Counted from the first letter of the stretch, positions 22,201-40,381 are shown. The stretch is 64,000 bases of DNA from Antennarius striatus (GCF_040054535.1 NC_090796.1:5817001-5881000); one strand, 5' to 3'. The notes: generated from the letters alone by a model not told the origin. Made by a program: numbers and translations.

Positions 22201-24213
22201 TCACCTCTTCTTGAAGCCATACTTCTTCCTTTCATAGAACAGATCTGTTTTAGAGCTGCCCAAGTTCACAATCTTAGGACAACCATCTCGCTGTAAAACA
22301 GAGGAAGAGAATGAATAGACAGAAGATAGTTTGTACAAGTACAGTAAGGTTTAGTTTGAATTGTTTATTCAGTATAAAAATCAATGCAAAATAACACCAA
22401 ATATGGAGGAAATTATAGCTTTTCTGTCAAAACAGATCAGGGCTTTAAAAAATGGGCAAGAAACGGTGTCAAAACTATAGATCCATACAGTGAAAATAAT
22501 AAAAATGATGTACCTCACACACATTTTTAAAATACTGTAGTTGCAGTTAAGACTTATTTTTTCACAGACACATTCTGATTCACAACCTTCCTTATCCATA
22601 CCAGAAAATGTATCAGTGAATAATTTCAGCAGTAGGGGTCAAATATCCTTGCTCCATAACACTGTTAAAAAATCACGACTCTACTGAACATTACAGAATG
22701 GATAATAAACTTGCAAGGAAATAGAGTGGAATCAGATATGCTCAAGAACCCAAACCCTAGAAATAAATACATATCTCAAACGGATTAAATACAATTGGAT
22801 TACGAGAACCAATGTCACACAAGCAAGACCTGACAAGATAAATCCAAATATTCCTAATACCTGCCTCAAATGTAATGGAGAAACAGGCACCTCACTTAAC
22901 TGTTTGTGGAAATGCCATAAGATACATGAATTTCTCAAATTACTTGAAACACAACTACTAACTGCACTAAATACTGTATTCTTAATTTGTACCCAAGAAA
23001 TTGTGCTTTCAACAACAAACATAAAAAAAACGATTAATTTATGCCTGATATATGCATGATGTTTGAACTCTGTTGGAAGAATGTGAAATGTCCTTCAGTT
23101 GGTCATTGGCTTAAAAGGCTGTCAGCATGCATTGTCCTTGAAAAAAACTTCTTTTCTTAGATTTCTGATGAACTGTGATGTTGGGGAAGCCTTGGAAATC
23201 TAAAAATGTTATCTTTGCTGTTAGTGAAAGCTCGTAACTCCTGTGTCAACCATATTATAATAGTAATTACAATACGCACACCCATTTCATTCATTCATTC
23301 ATTTTTAAACGGGAAAGATGGGAGGCATGTTTGTGGCTTTAATTTTATTTAGTCTGATATCGTCTGAATTGTTCAATCCAAAACTCAATGAAAACATTCA
23401 TAAAAATTGTGCAAAATAACATACATACAGATGTGCATTCAGACAGATAAACAAGCTCAAGAACACTCACGTCTTTCTCCTGGATGGTGCACTCTTTACA
23501 GTAGTAGGCATCAGACACTCCAGGACCTCCACAGATGACACAACGTCCCTGATAGGAGCCATAGTTACACTCATCACAGATACGCACCAGTGTACATGGT
23601 CTCACATAGGAGTCGCAGATGACACATTTTCCGTCACCTGAAAGAATAAAGGAAAGACAAGAGGAATGAGTTATGCATTTGTATAGAAATCCTAGTTACT
23701 ACCACGGGAATAAAATATGATTCAGCAAGTTTTCAAGTATACTATTATAGATGTAATAACACTTACATTTCTCGCAAAGTCTCCCGATAGCTGAGGAATA
23801 GAAGAAAACAACTCCAAGTCAGTGCGTTCAAGTTGGCCAAGTCGTACGGTTTTTGTACATCAGTGAATAAATGTGACCGTACTCATTCTACTGCAATGTC
23901 TTCTTTCGATACGCTAAGTAATTTCTGTGATACTAGAAACTATCATTATTTACTTAGAATTGTGAACAAGGCTAAGCTAATACCATGGCTAGTACTGTTT
24001 CAATGGGTTCCATTGAAACAATATTAGCCATGGTTAGCCAACATGCTCTTTCCTGTAGCATGCTGGCTAACATAGTCTCAACAGATAGAACAATAAACAA
24101 AATGCAGCGGCGTGGACACATTAGACGTTTTATTTATAATGAGTAAATATTTAAAACATACCGACACCAGCTTGTTTTCTGCAAAAGATCAAATCCGGAT
24201 GATGTTTAGCCAT
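22201..24213 (-). CDS. phf5a: PHD finger-like domain protein 5A, SF3b subunit (110 aa)
   Basis: PHF5A (SF3b14b/Rds3) is a small zinc-binding component of the SF3b complex of U2 snRNP. It sits with SF3B1 near the branch-point adenosine in the nucleus. Four exons on the minus strand: 24213-24162, 23790-23767 (only 24 nt), 23637-23471 and 22290-22201, totalling 333 nt, which gives exactly the 110-residue family length. The start [17 protein letters not shown], the Cys-rich core ([35 protein letters not shown]) and the end YGFKKR are all intact. One member of the first knuckle is split across the microexon junction (GRLCEKC). It lies head-to-head with aco2. Intron 3 carries an L1-like relic in the opposite orientation. 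Confidence 0.98.
22700..23150 (+). mobile_element. L1-like LINE relic (3' end of ORF2)
   Basis: In the plus strand, frame-broken text reads [20 protein letters not shown], then [21 protein letters not shown] and later [20 protein letters not shown]. This is the arrangement of the ORF2 C-terminal part of L1/Tx1-type elements: a zinc-knuckle-like CxxC-x(n)-H-x-x-W-x-C followed by a Trp-rich segment. There is no RT domain left. It sits antisense inside phf5a intron 3. Family assignment is by recognition only. Confidence 0.65.
23970..24071. repeat. Two overlapping inverted repeats in phf5a intron 1
   Basis: Hairpin 1 (23970-24039) has a perfect inner stem GTTTCAATGG/CCATTGAAAC around GTT. It extends outward through matching AGCCATGG blocks to GGCTAA/TTAGCC, with one short internal gap. 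Hairpin 2 has arms GTTAGCCAACATGC (24033-24046) and GCATGCTGGCTAAC (24058-24071) with one mismatch. They share the segment 24033-24039, so only one can fold fully at a time. It may be a MITE relic. Confidence 0.75.
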
Positions 24214-25053
24214 TTCTAGCAAACGTAAGGAGCACGGCTTGGTTGTCTGAACTTTAACCTTTGACCAATAAACTTTATGTGAAGCATTGTATTACCGCCA
24301 CCTAGCGGCGTTTAAAGAGAAGAACCAAAAACCAGCAAATTTATTTAGTTGTATAATTGAAACGTTTCGTTCGCACAGAATTTCCTTAGAACATGACTAA
24401 ATAGATTAAATTAAATAGAAAGAATGAAATATACTGACAAGGAGCCGTAAAAAATATTGTATTATTGTATTGTACTATTATCGTTGTAGGATAATACAAT
24501 TTTTAATTTAGATCGATATTCTTAATAATATATTCGAGGTGGAGTCCCATTTCTATAGATCTGTTAAAAAAATATTTTTTCACATTTTAGTCTTTCTGCA
24601 TAGTCAGTTATTTAATGCCTCCCTTTAATCCCTCTCTCCTTTTCACTTAAATTAGGGTGAAAGCCACCTTCGTTGGCACACCACCTCAATAGTTTAGGTG
24701 TAAGATTTTTATTTCCGTCCATGGAAGTGTTTTCAATGTCTAAGAAGTGAAGAAGAAGTGGCAACAAATTGTTTTTTAGTCGTACCTGTATTAGGCTAGA
24801 GTAAATACATAAACAAGAATGACGTTGTCATCCTCTCAGTCTCATAAAAATAAAAAAACAATTTAAGATCTATATTACACTAAAATTTAATCAAAAACTT
24901 ATTAAATTATTAAAATAAATAAAATAATTGCTACAAAGTCAGCAAATCATAGATTAAAATCCAAACTACTCTAAATATTTGCCGTTTGATCTTTTGTCCT
25001 TAAAGGAACGGGACGGGCTCTGTTTATAAACCTATGACGTCACTCCAGAGCGA
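24214..25053. promoter_or_regulatory. Shared head-to-head promoter region of phf5a and aco2
   Basis: The phf5a ATG (24213, minus) and aco2 ATG (25076, plus) are 862 bp apart with no other gene between. This matches the divergent PHF5A/ACO2 arrangement known in mammals. The stretch is mostly AT-rich. The strongest site is the CRE near the aco2 end. Confidence 0.6.
25035..25042 (+). promoter_or_regulatory. aco2: Perfect CRE (TGACGTCA) upstream of aco2
   Basis: A full palindromic CREB/ATF site 34 bp before the aco2 ATG. The position is compatible with a core-promoter element if transcription starts close by, or with the first bases of the 5' UTR. Confidence 0.5.
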
Positions 25054-25075
25054 CACATCTTTGTCAGTGAACAAA

Positions 25076-25080
<5 letters not shown>
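25054..25080 (+). promoter_or_regulatory. aco2: Iron-responsive element (IRE) in aco2 5' UTR
   Basis: The sequence has bulged C at 25059, a five-pair upper stem TTTGT (25060-25064) with ACAAA (25071-25075), and a hexaloop CAGTGA (25065-25070). The lower stem CAT (25056-25058) pairs with the ATG start codon itself (25076-25078). This is the complete IRE consensus (CAGUGN loop, C bulge, 5-bp upper stem). It matches what I recall of mammalian ACO2 mRNA, whose IRE also runs into the start codon. IRP1/IRP2 binding in low iron represses translation of mitochondrial aconitase in mammals; the same is inferred here. Confidence 0.88.
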
Positions 25081-32817
<7,737 letters not shown>

Positions 32818-34450
32818 GGAAGAGGAGAAGGGAGACTGATCGTAGAGGAGGAGGGTTTTGAGAGTGAGGACTGTGGGGAAGAGGAAGGGGGAAGTAGGGG
32901 GTCCATTCCTGCGTTTGCACACAGCGTGGATGAACTCAAGCAGAGCGTCAGTAAACCTCCAACAGCTGTCAGTGGATGAAGTCAGACTACATTCATCTTC
33001 TAAAGATGAAGAGACATTAACGCTGCTATGTTTAAAGTCAAACAGTGGTGATAAGTTAGGAACATTTAACAAAGGACACCCACACCACACACACGCTGTA
33101 ACCTTTGACCTGAGCTACATGCTAATCTACCAGCTATGGTGCGTCTTGTGTTTTGAACCTGTTCAAACTGGAAACCACTTCAGAGTGGAGTGTTTCAGCG
33201 CTCTGCTCCACTCTGCCGTAGAGTGTAGGTTGTGTTAGCGAGTCTGCTTGTTCATTTGTACTTGCATTGATCACGTGAGCTCGTTCGTTCAGTGGGTTCT
33301 ATATCGTCTAAAGCCACTCGCTTCATATTAATGCCCACTGAAGGCAGCTTTGAATCAGATCCGCTTGTTTGTAGGGATTGTTGAAAGGCATTCTGGGAAA
33401 TGCAGGAAGTTGGACGAGTACATAAGGCATTTTGAGAGCCAGAAAATCAGTGGAAAGCTAAATGAAGCTAACGGAGTGTAGCTTGTAGCTCCATCTATCC
33501 TTACCCATACCGTAGCACGTAGCGGTATTATTATTGTCTCCAGCCGGTCGGGACTGATTTCAGTTGTTTCTGCACCCAAAAGCAGAAACTAAACGTTCAT
33601 TTGTTTTGCCCGCAGCAAACCACATAAATGAATGCTTCTATTCATGCTATAAGTTATTCTACTGTATCATGACAGAGGTACTGGTGGTGTGTTTTGTGTG
33701 TGTACTGTATGTGACAGTATGTAGAGGTCAGCTTTTGTTTCTATATGGTTTCATCCATCATGGTTTATTGAAGGTCTTAGAGACGTTGTTGACTCTTCCT
33801 ACAGAAGGATTTTTGTGCTTTTAAACAGAATCCCGTCACAATCTCTTCTTTACTGATACCATCACTGCCCTCCTCTTCAATCCTAATCTCTACAAGGTCA
33901 AACATTCTGTGTGTTTCAGTTATTTATATTTTTTCCTGCAAAAGGTCCAGATCTCTTATCTTTTACATAAGACGGGTTGTTCTTCTCAAAAAGGGAAAGC
34001 TTTGCGTTGTATCATCTTCTAATCCATGTTCCCAGTTCCCCTTTTCTTCTGCAATAAGTGGCTTTTAATATAATGGCATTAAATGAAGCTGAAGATCCCA
34101 GATTGTCCTCAGCTGGTTTTAATCCTCTGAATATGACTGAATTTAAAACACCACGACTTGGGATCGCTCCTCCTCTAAGCTGCTGTGTGTCTGTCTCTGT
34201 GTGCATTTAGTTTTTCTGCTCCCAGATTACTATTTACATCTGTCATAAATATTAGGGGGTTGTAAAATAAAAATTCACAGATCTCACTCATTATGGCTCT
34301 AGGGATGTGACTCATACTTCTGTTGAGAAGTTACTGGCAGAGACACTGAGAGGAGATGGTGTGATTTACCGATTATTTGTCTTTGTTAAACCAGTGAATC
34401 AACAGCGTCTGAATTATGTGCAAGAGCGGATGAACAAAGCAATAAAACCA
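32818..34450 (+). terminator. aco2: aco2 3' UTR, candidate poly(A) signals
   Basis: No further coding exon follows the stop. AATAAA occurs at 34266-34271 and again near 34440. Open frames at 32631-33238 are shadows of the last exon and the UTR. The true cleavage site is uncertain. Confidence 0.4.
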
Positions 34451-35570
34451 GAATAACATCCTGATTTTTAATGGTGGATTATTATGCTTACTTTACATGA
34501 GATTTGGGAAAAGGAATTGATAGCTCAGACGTAAATACAGTCAGAATCTAGAGGGGGAAAAGAATCGGGTCTGGTTTTCCTCCACAGAAAAGGAAACATC
34601 CACTTGATTTATTTTTTTCTTTGATTTTCTTTTCATGTCTGGCGTATATGAATTATCACAGAGTCAGGTTTGCTTTTGATCGTGTGTAGAAGCAGTTTGT
34701 CCAGTCAAGAATCAGTCCTTCAGTCCTTCTGAGCAGATCACAGTCAGTGGATGCTCAGGCCTGAACGTCGACACCGTTGATAAAAAACAACAACTGTCTT
34801 CTGGCTTCATCCATCCATCCATCCATCCATCATCAACCGCTTATCCGGGGCGGGTCGCGGGGCAACAGTCTCAGCAGGGATGCCAGGCTTCAAACTGCAA
34901 ACAGAAATGTCTCAGGAAGTTGATTCTGGAATTTCATACATGAAAAGCTAAAACCAGACAAAGGCCTGGAATAAGTTATGTTGATATATCGTTGCCTCAT
35001 TCTGCAATCTGTTTTTCTATCCACATTTGATGTTATTTATCTCTCAAATTCTGTGATCCTTGTTTTGAATAGTAACCTTAGTTGTGTTTTTTTTAAGTTC
35101 AGAAATAAAGTGTATAATTATCAATGGAGACAAATCAGGCAAATATCAAACAAACAAACACCTAATGGTGTCAAATCAACTCTCAGTTCTAACTATGACA
35201 GCTTTGTTAGTTTGGATGCCTTTAAAAAATAAATAACAGAATTAGAGACTAACAGGAAGTGTTCTGAAAACGACAAGAAAAAAAAAAGGACAATTTCCAC
35301 AGAAGAAAAGAGACACCTACACCTGATAGGGTCGAGTCCCACGGAGGGACACCTCCACCGCCTTCTGATAGGTGGAGGATGTTCAGGAGCGCTCCGGGTT
35401 CATTACAGTAGGTCCGAATAGGAAGTGACAAACAAACAAACAAAACGTTTCCTGAATCAGAAAGCTGAAGAAGTAACAAGAAAACAACGGAACCGTGTAT
35501 GGTTTTAAAGCAGATAATTTAGATCTTTGCTGGTCTGGTTTAGATTTCGGGTTTCCAGTCCCGCAAACTA
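34451..35570. other. Intergenic region between aco2 and csdc2
   Basis: No supported gene. The only structured element is a short dispersed repeat tail at about 34808-34895. Confidence 0.5.
34808..34895 (+). repeat. Fragment of a dispersed teleost repeat
   Basis: A (CATC)n stretch followed by CAACCGCTTATCCGGGGCGG, GTCGCGGGGCAACAGTCTCA and GCAGGGATGCCAGGCTTC. The text is familiar as an abundant dispersed repeat tail in fish genomes; I cannot name the family with certainty. Confidence 0.55.
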
Positions 35571-35579
35571 GAGCTGCGG

Positions 35580-35908
35580 GTGGTCACGTGACCGGCGGCG
35601 CTGGTGAATTAAATGTCACCATTCTGATCAGAAATAAACGTGTCCAGCCATGAAGGAGAACAAGGAGCCGTCTGTCCTGTGGGACCCCCCCACCCTCCTG
35701 GGGCCCCCCACCCTCCAGCACCATCTCCGCCTGCTATTCATTTGCTGCTCTTCCTCCCGCCTGTGTGCGCCGCATCCCCCGCCCGCCCCGCCGCATCCCC
35801 CGCCCGCCCCGCCGCATCCCCCGCCCGCCCCGCCGCTTCCGTTCCACCAGAGTCTATCTGAGGTCTGGACGCGGATCGTCTGACTGGCAGCTGATCAGCC
35901 CCCTGAAC
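35580..35908 (+). other. csdc2: Candidate 5' non-coding exon of csdc2 (CpG-rich)
   Basis: A GC- and CpG-rich island in AT-rich surroundings, ending in the consensus donor AACG|GTAAGGT (exon end 35908). A strong acceptor, CATTTTATTCCAG, lies at 40278-40290, just upstream of the csdc2 start codon. The two would give a 4.4-kb 5' UTR intron, as I recall for mammalian CSDC2. Inside it an ATG in good context (35650, CAGCCATGA) opens 77 codons, which would be an upstream ORF if the exon is real. Inference from signals only. Confidence 0.4.
35771..35833. repeat. Three-copy 21-bp GC-rich minisatellite
   Basis: Three tandem identical copies of a 21-bp unit (35771, 35792, 35813) composed of CGCAT, CCCCC, GCCC and GCCCCGC blocks. 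The minus strand holds many G runs of three to five, so G-quadruplex formation is plausible. Confidence 0.95.
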
Positions 35909-36346
35909 GGTAAGGTAAACCATCGATATTGATCGATTATTGGTGATCTGAAGCTGTTAGAGCGAACCTTTGGTTTCCGTGGGGTGGGGGCAGCAGCGTG
36001 TCGCCCGTCATCACTCACTGCGCGTCTGGGATCATTTGTGGACATCATGAGGTCTTTGAGAGCCGCTGGTGAGAGAATGTTCTGGGAAGGAGGGGGGGGT
36101 TATTTAATCTGTCTGACAAATCACACCCTGTGATGGGTGTTTAACAGGTTAAAATAAAGTTCAATCCGTTCCCCCTGTGGATGCAGATTATTTACACATC
36201 ACGTGACCAGAATATCAATGTTATTTACATGAAGGGGACAGAAAACAGTGACCCCAGTGCGGTCTGCTCCAGACATCAGGAAAGATATTTAACTAGTGAA
36301 AATTAGATGTGAGATTTAAATAGAACCTAAAGTTTAAAGGGACTGC

Positions 36347-36455
<109 letters not shown>

Positions 36456-37113
36456 ACGTGTCTGCCATGCTGATGCAGGCACACACACACAGCCACAGTG
36501 TCCCGGTTCTCCTGGGTTACTTCTGGTCTTTTGTTGTCCTGAAGCTCCTCCGGTTCCTCTTGTTCAGATCAGATGTTTGATCCACTGATCGGATTCTGAC
36601 ACGCTGCAGGGTTAGATCAGGGTCTGATCAGTCAGATTGATTAATTATTTAGGGCTCATTTTTATGCCTGGTCATCCATCACTTGTGGAATCAGATATAC
36701 CAGGAGTGGGAGACGTGTGAGCTCATCATCGCCGCGGCAACAACATCCATGAGAGCAGGTGGATGGAAGAAACTCTCATCAGCCATTTGCCGGATCTTTT
36801 GGCTCAATGAAATTATAATCCAGAGATCAAATTCACTCCAGCTATTTACAGCATCCTACCTAAACCTCAGCAGCTCCTCCTGGTTCCCTAATCTTCCAAT
36901 TTAACGCTGCCATGGGGAAAAATATGCTTCTGAAAAGTCACAACACACATAACATAACACCCACAATGCAACAGAACAGAACGTGCTACCTGAAATGAAT
37001 AAAATGTAATTAAACTTTCATTATCTGATGGAATTCAAACCCAGAAATAGACAACTATACACAACAACAGCAACACTACATGTGTGTGAGTACAGCACTG
37101 ATTTCTGATTGTG

Positions 37114-37114
<1 letters not shown>

Positions 37115-37190
<76 letters not shown>

Positions 37191-37200
37191 TGTGTGTGTG
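37115..37200. repeat. (TG)n microsatellite
   Basis: About 85 bp of TG with a TTTG interruption near 37188. Confidence 0.97.
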
Positions 37201-37359
37201 ACAGTGACCAAAACAATGACAGTGTGACGTTTTCCTCAGTGAACACTGATCTGCTGCTGTATCTCTCGTATAACTCGTCTAATGTGCTGTTTTAATTCAC
37301 AGCTGTGATAAATGTAAAGTTCTGCCTGGTGAAGCTACAGGTTTGTTTTTTTTTGTTTG

Positions 37360-37365
37360 TTTATT
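37360..37365 (-). terminator. Possible poly(A) signal of the antisense ORF
   Basis: AATAAA on the minus strand, about 310 bp beyond the stop of the 174-residue ORF. Confidence 0.35.
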
Positions 37366-37673
37366 TTTTCAGACACATCATTACAACAGACTTCACCACC
37401 TTCATCTCATTTGTAACATCAAAAACATCTGAAACAAAGTGCTGACGGGTAGAAGCCGTCTCGAGTGCGTTGTCCCTGCCCCTAGAATTCAATGTAAACA
37501 CTTCTCTCATTACAGTGTTTTTGAATGTATTTACAAATTTGACAGTCGTTGTGGCACATTGTTGTTTCTACCGTCCATTCAGTCCCAACAGATGTGTGTG
37601 TGTGTGTGTGACCGGACCAATGATCAGCGATGACCAGCTGAGGTGGTGTGTGAGTCTGTGTCTGTCTTTCCTT

Positions 37674-38198
37674 TCAGCCACTGCCATCTGTAGCCTGGTT
37701 CCAGGTCCCAGACTCCTCTCCTCTTTCTTTCTTTCCCATCCCATCCAGCGTTTTGGTGATGTCAGCTCTCATCCGAGCCACGGCTTTGCTCATCCGAGCC
37801 GTGGCTTCGTTGGATGCCGCTAGCTCTGCTTTCAGTCGTGAGACGGCCTCGCAGGCCGTCGATAGTTCGGCTCGCATTCTGACCGCGGCGTCCGCGGCGT
37901 TGTTGCAGTTCTCCTTCACTTTGGTCTGCTGACGCGCCACTTTTCTCAGCATGCGATAATTCACGAATCCTGCAAACCCCAGCACGATGATCCCCACTGT
38001 CATGACGACGAAGAGGTACACATCTTCAACGTCCTCCACGTCCAGTGGGGCCAGACATAAAGATCTCCACACGCCCCAGCTGTCGAGCCCATAACCCGAC
38101 ATCAGGGTCCCGTCTGGGCATGAGCGCTCACCAGAAGCAGCTCGTCTGGTAGAGAAGATTTTATCAGTCGCTTGGAATGACCAGCTCAGAAACGCCAT
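37674..38198 (-). CDS. Unrecognised intronless ORF: single-pass membrane protein with coiled coil (174 aa)
   Basis: I do not recognise this protein. Residues 1-58 are mixed polar with two Cys (27, 48). Residues 59-81 form a strong hydrophobic helix (VYLFVVMTVGIIVLGFAGFV), flanked by an acidic DVEDVEDV on the N side and a basic RMLRKVARQQTK on the C side. That predicts N-out, C-in topology. Residues 83-155 are Ala/Arg/Glu/Lys-rich with heptad spacing, a likely coiled coil. The tail is polar. The ATG has A at -3 and G at +4, and a TATAAG lies 58 bp upstream. Codon use is GC-rich, unlike the surrounding intron. It lies antisense in the putative csdc2 5' intron. It could be a lineage-specific gene, a retrocopy, or the large exon of a spliced gene. 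A chance ORF of this length with such composition seems unlikely but is not excluded. Confidence 0.55.
   Translation of the reverse strand: MAFLSWSFQATDKIFSTRRAASGERSCPDGTLMSGYGLDSWGVWRSLCLAPLDVEDVEDVYLFVVMTVGIIVLGFAGFVNYRMLRKVARQQTKVKENCNNAADAAVRMRAELSTACEAVSRLKAELAASNEATARMSKAVARMRADITKTLDGMGKKERGEESGTWNQATDGSG
37768..37809 (-). repeat. Tandem 21-bp repeat encoding one heptad of the coiled coil
   Basis: Two adjacent 21-bp copies (37768-37788 and 37789-37809) share CTCATCCGAGCC and TGGCTT-type ends with few differences. They encode successive seven-residue blocks of the antisense ORF (ATARMSK-AVARMR region). Confidence 0.8.
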
Positions 38199-38255
38199 GA
38201 TCGATCAGCAGGAAGCCCGATGTGATGTGATGTGTTTCCAGTGAAGCCCTCCAGT

Positions 38256-38261
38256 CTTATA
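38256..38261 (-). promoter_or_regulatory. Candidate TATA box of the antisense ORF
   Basis: TATAAG within GATTGTATAAGACTGG on the minus strand, 58 bp before the ATG at 38198. This spacing allows a start site about 30 bp downstream and a short 5' UTR. Confidence 0.4.
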
Positions 38262-38429
38262 CAATCTCAAAGTTTCTGTCAGAGTTCCTTCAGTTCCCTT
38301 ATCAGTGTAGTCACAACATCTTACATCCAACGTTCTGAAAGTCCAGATGTCCCAGATATAACCAAGAGCGTGACCATGTTTACATTCTTCACAGGAACAT
38401 CGAGGTTTGTTAACATTATAGACAGTCAA

Positions 38430-39387
38430 ATGAAGACGTTGACCTTGTCAGCATTCTGAGGGTGTCTGGAAAACAATATAACAATCATATTAACCTCCCT
38501 CAGCAGACAGATTTGTTTTTAACCAACATTATCATTCATTCTGTAACCATAAAAGGTTCTTTATATGTATTTTTAAAGGCAAATAGGGTCCCCAGACTCC
38601 TAACTTCCTTGTTGTTCTTGTTTTCTTTGTTATATATTCTGTGCTCCTACTTAAAGAGAGGATAAAGGACGGATATGAATCTTCAGCTGACGGCTGAAAT
38701 CAATAGGAGATGGAATCTGGACCATCAGAGAGTCGTTTTTGCAGCATCAGGTGATGATGAGCGCTGCAGAATGTTGACAGCAGCACGGATGGAAATGATT
38801 CAAACAAATCGATCGGCATCAACAGTGTGCTGTTGTGATGTAGACACAAACGACATAGTACAACGTTATAGTGCTGTTTGATAGTAAAATAGATCATCTT
38901 GCTTTTGTTCATTTTCCAGCTGATCTACAAGAAAAGTTGTCTTTCAACACTATTTGTCTTCCAAAGTGTATTTTTTACATGGATAGAAATGATAGATTGT
39001 ATGCAACAGCGAGACAAAAGTCCATTTGTGTGTGTTGTTTTTCCTACATCCCATAATGTGCTGGCAACTCACCCATAGCCAGCTGGGAGAAGATGGATGG
39101 ATGGATGGATGGATGGATGATTTTTCTCACATCCCTTGTTTTGTTACTTGTTTTGAATTTATTTGTTTGGTCCAAAGGAAAGAAGGAAAATGCCTAAAAT
39201 TGTGATTAAATGTGTGTTTATAAATAAATAACACACATTTATTCAGGTACAGTCATTATTGGAGGATTTAAACTTGAACAATTGATTATTATGTATTTGT
39301 GGTCAAACACATTCCTCTCAGAGACGTGAAGGATTCTGTACTGTCTAAATCTGTAACTCTGGTGTCTGATGCCTCCATCTGACCCCA

Positions 39388-39477
<90 letters not shown>

Positions 39478-40277
39478 GCTATATTAAGATAGACGTTGAG
39501 TGAGGTGTGGTTGGTCCTGCTGGTGTCTGTGGTTCTGTTAGTGAATTGGTGGTTGTCAAACATTCCTCAGGCGTCTCATCAACACGAGAACCGACTGCTG
39601 ACAACACCAACAACACACTCACCAGATTTCTGCGTACACTTCACACCTCCCAGTTTGGTGACCAAACCCCTTCATCCAGAATGACTGAACCATTCCACAA
39701 AGCAGCTTGTTGTTTCATCTCAGCCTCACAGCCCGGTGCTGGGAATCAGGTTACTCTCATTCTGTTTCCAGCAGAATCCAGTTGTAAAGAAGGACTGCGG
39801 GTTGTAACACGGTGGTTTGTCATCATTTAATATTCATAAATGGGAAATTCAGCATTTGAGGGATACTGAGTGCAAGGAAACGCTAAGAATGCAAAGCAGA
39901 CTTAATGGTTCTGGTTCTCTTCATCATTGCTGGGTACTAGTTTCATCCCTTTTAATCGTTCTGTTTCTAAAAAGCTTTATTTAAGGATCCATAATTACTT
40001 TTTTTAGGTTCTAAAGTTCATATTACATCTCAGAGTTCATTTCATTAAAAGAAAAGAGATGGTTTTGTACTAACAGTCAGCAACCGTTGGATGCGTCAGA
40101 TGGATTAAGTATAGACATAGACATTTGATAATATGAACTAAATGGTATATTTACCTTTAATCCATTTAATGAAGTATTTAACTGACAGCCGACACGGGAC
40201 GGTTTGTGTCTGTCACTGTTTGGTACTTGAATGGTGTGATCTCTCTCTTCCTGTCGTCTCTCCCATCTCACTTGCTC
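38430..40277. other. Non-coding stretch of the putative csdc2 5' intron
   Basis: AT-rich, no supported gene. It contains a short dispersed-repeat tail at about 39061-39120 (CACCCATAGCCAGCTGGGAG plus (GGAT)n) and a (CA)n tract at 39390-39475. Confidence 0.5.
39390..39475. repeat. (CA)n microsatellite
   Basis: About 85 bp of CA with one CAGACA interruption. Confidence 0.97.
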
Positions 40278-40341
40278 CATTTTATTCCAGGGAACCGTTG
40301 CTCCATTCGTCCCTCTACCAGCAATTCCTCTCTGAACATCT

Positions 40342-40381
<40 letters not shown>

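Noticed and set aside
35771-35833. CRISPR-like or regulatory array from regular repeats
   Set aside because: Three directly adjoining 21-bp units without spacers in a vertebrate genome are a minisatellite.
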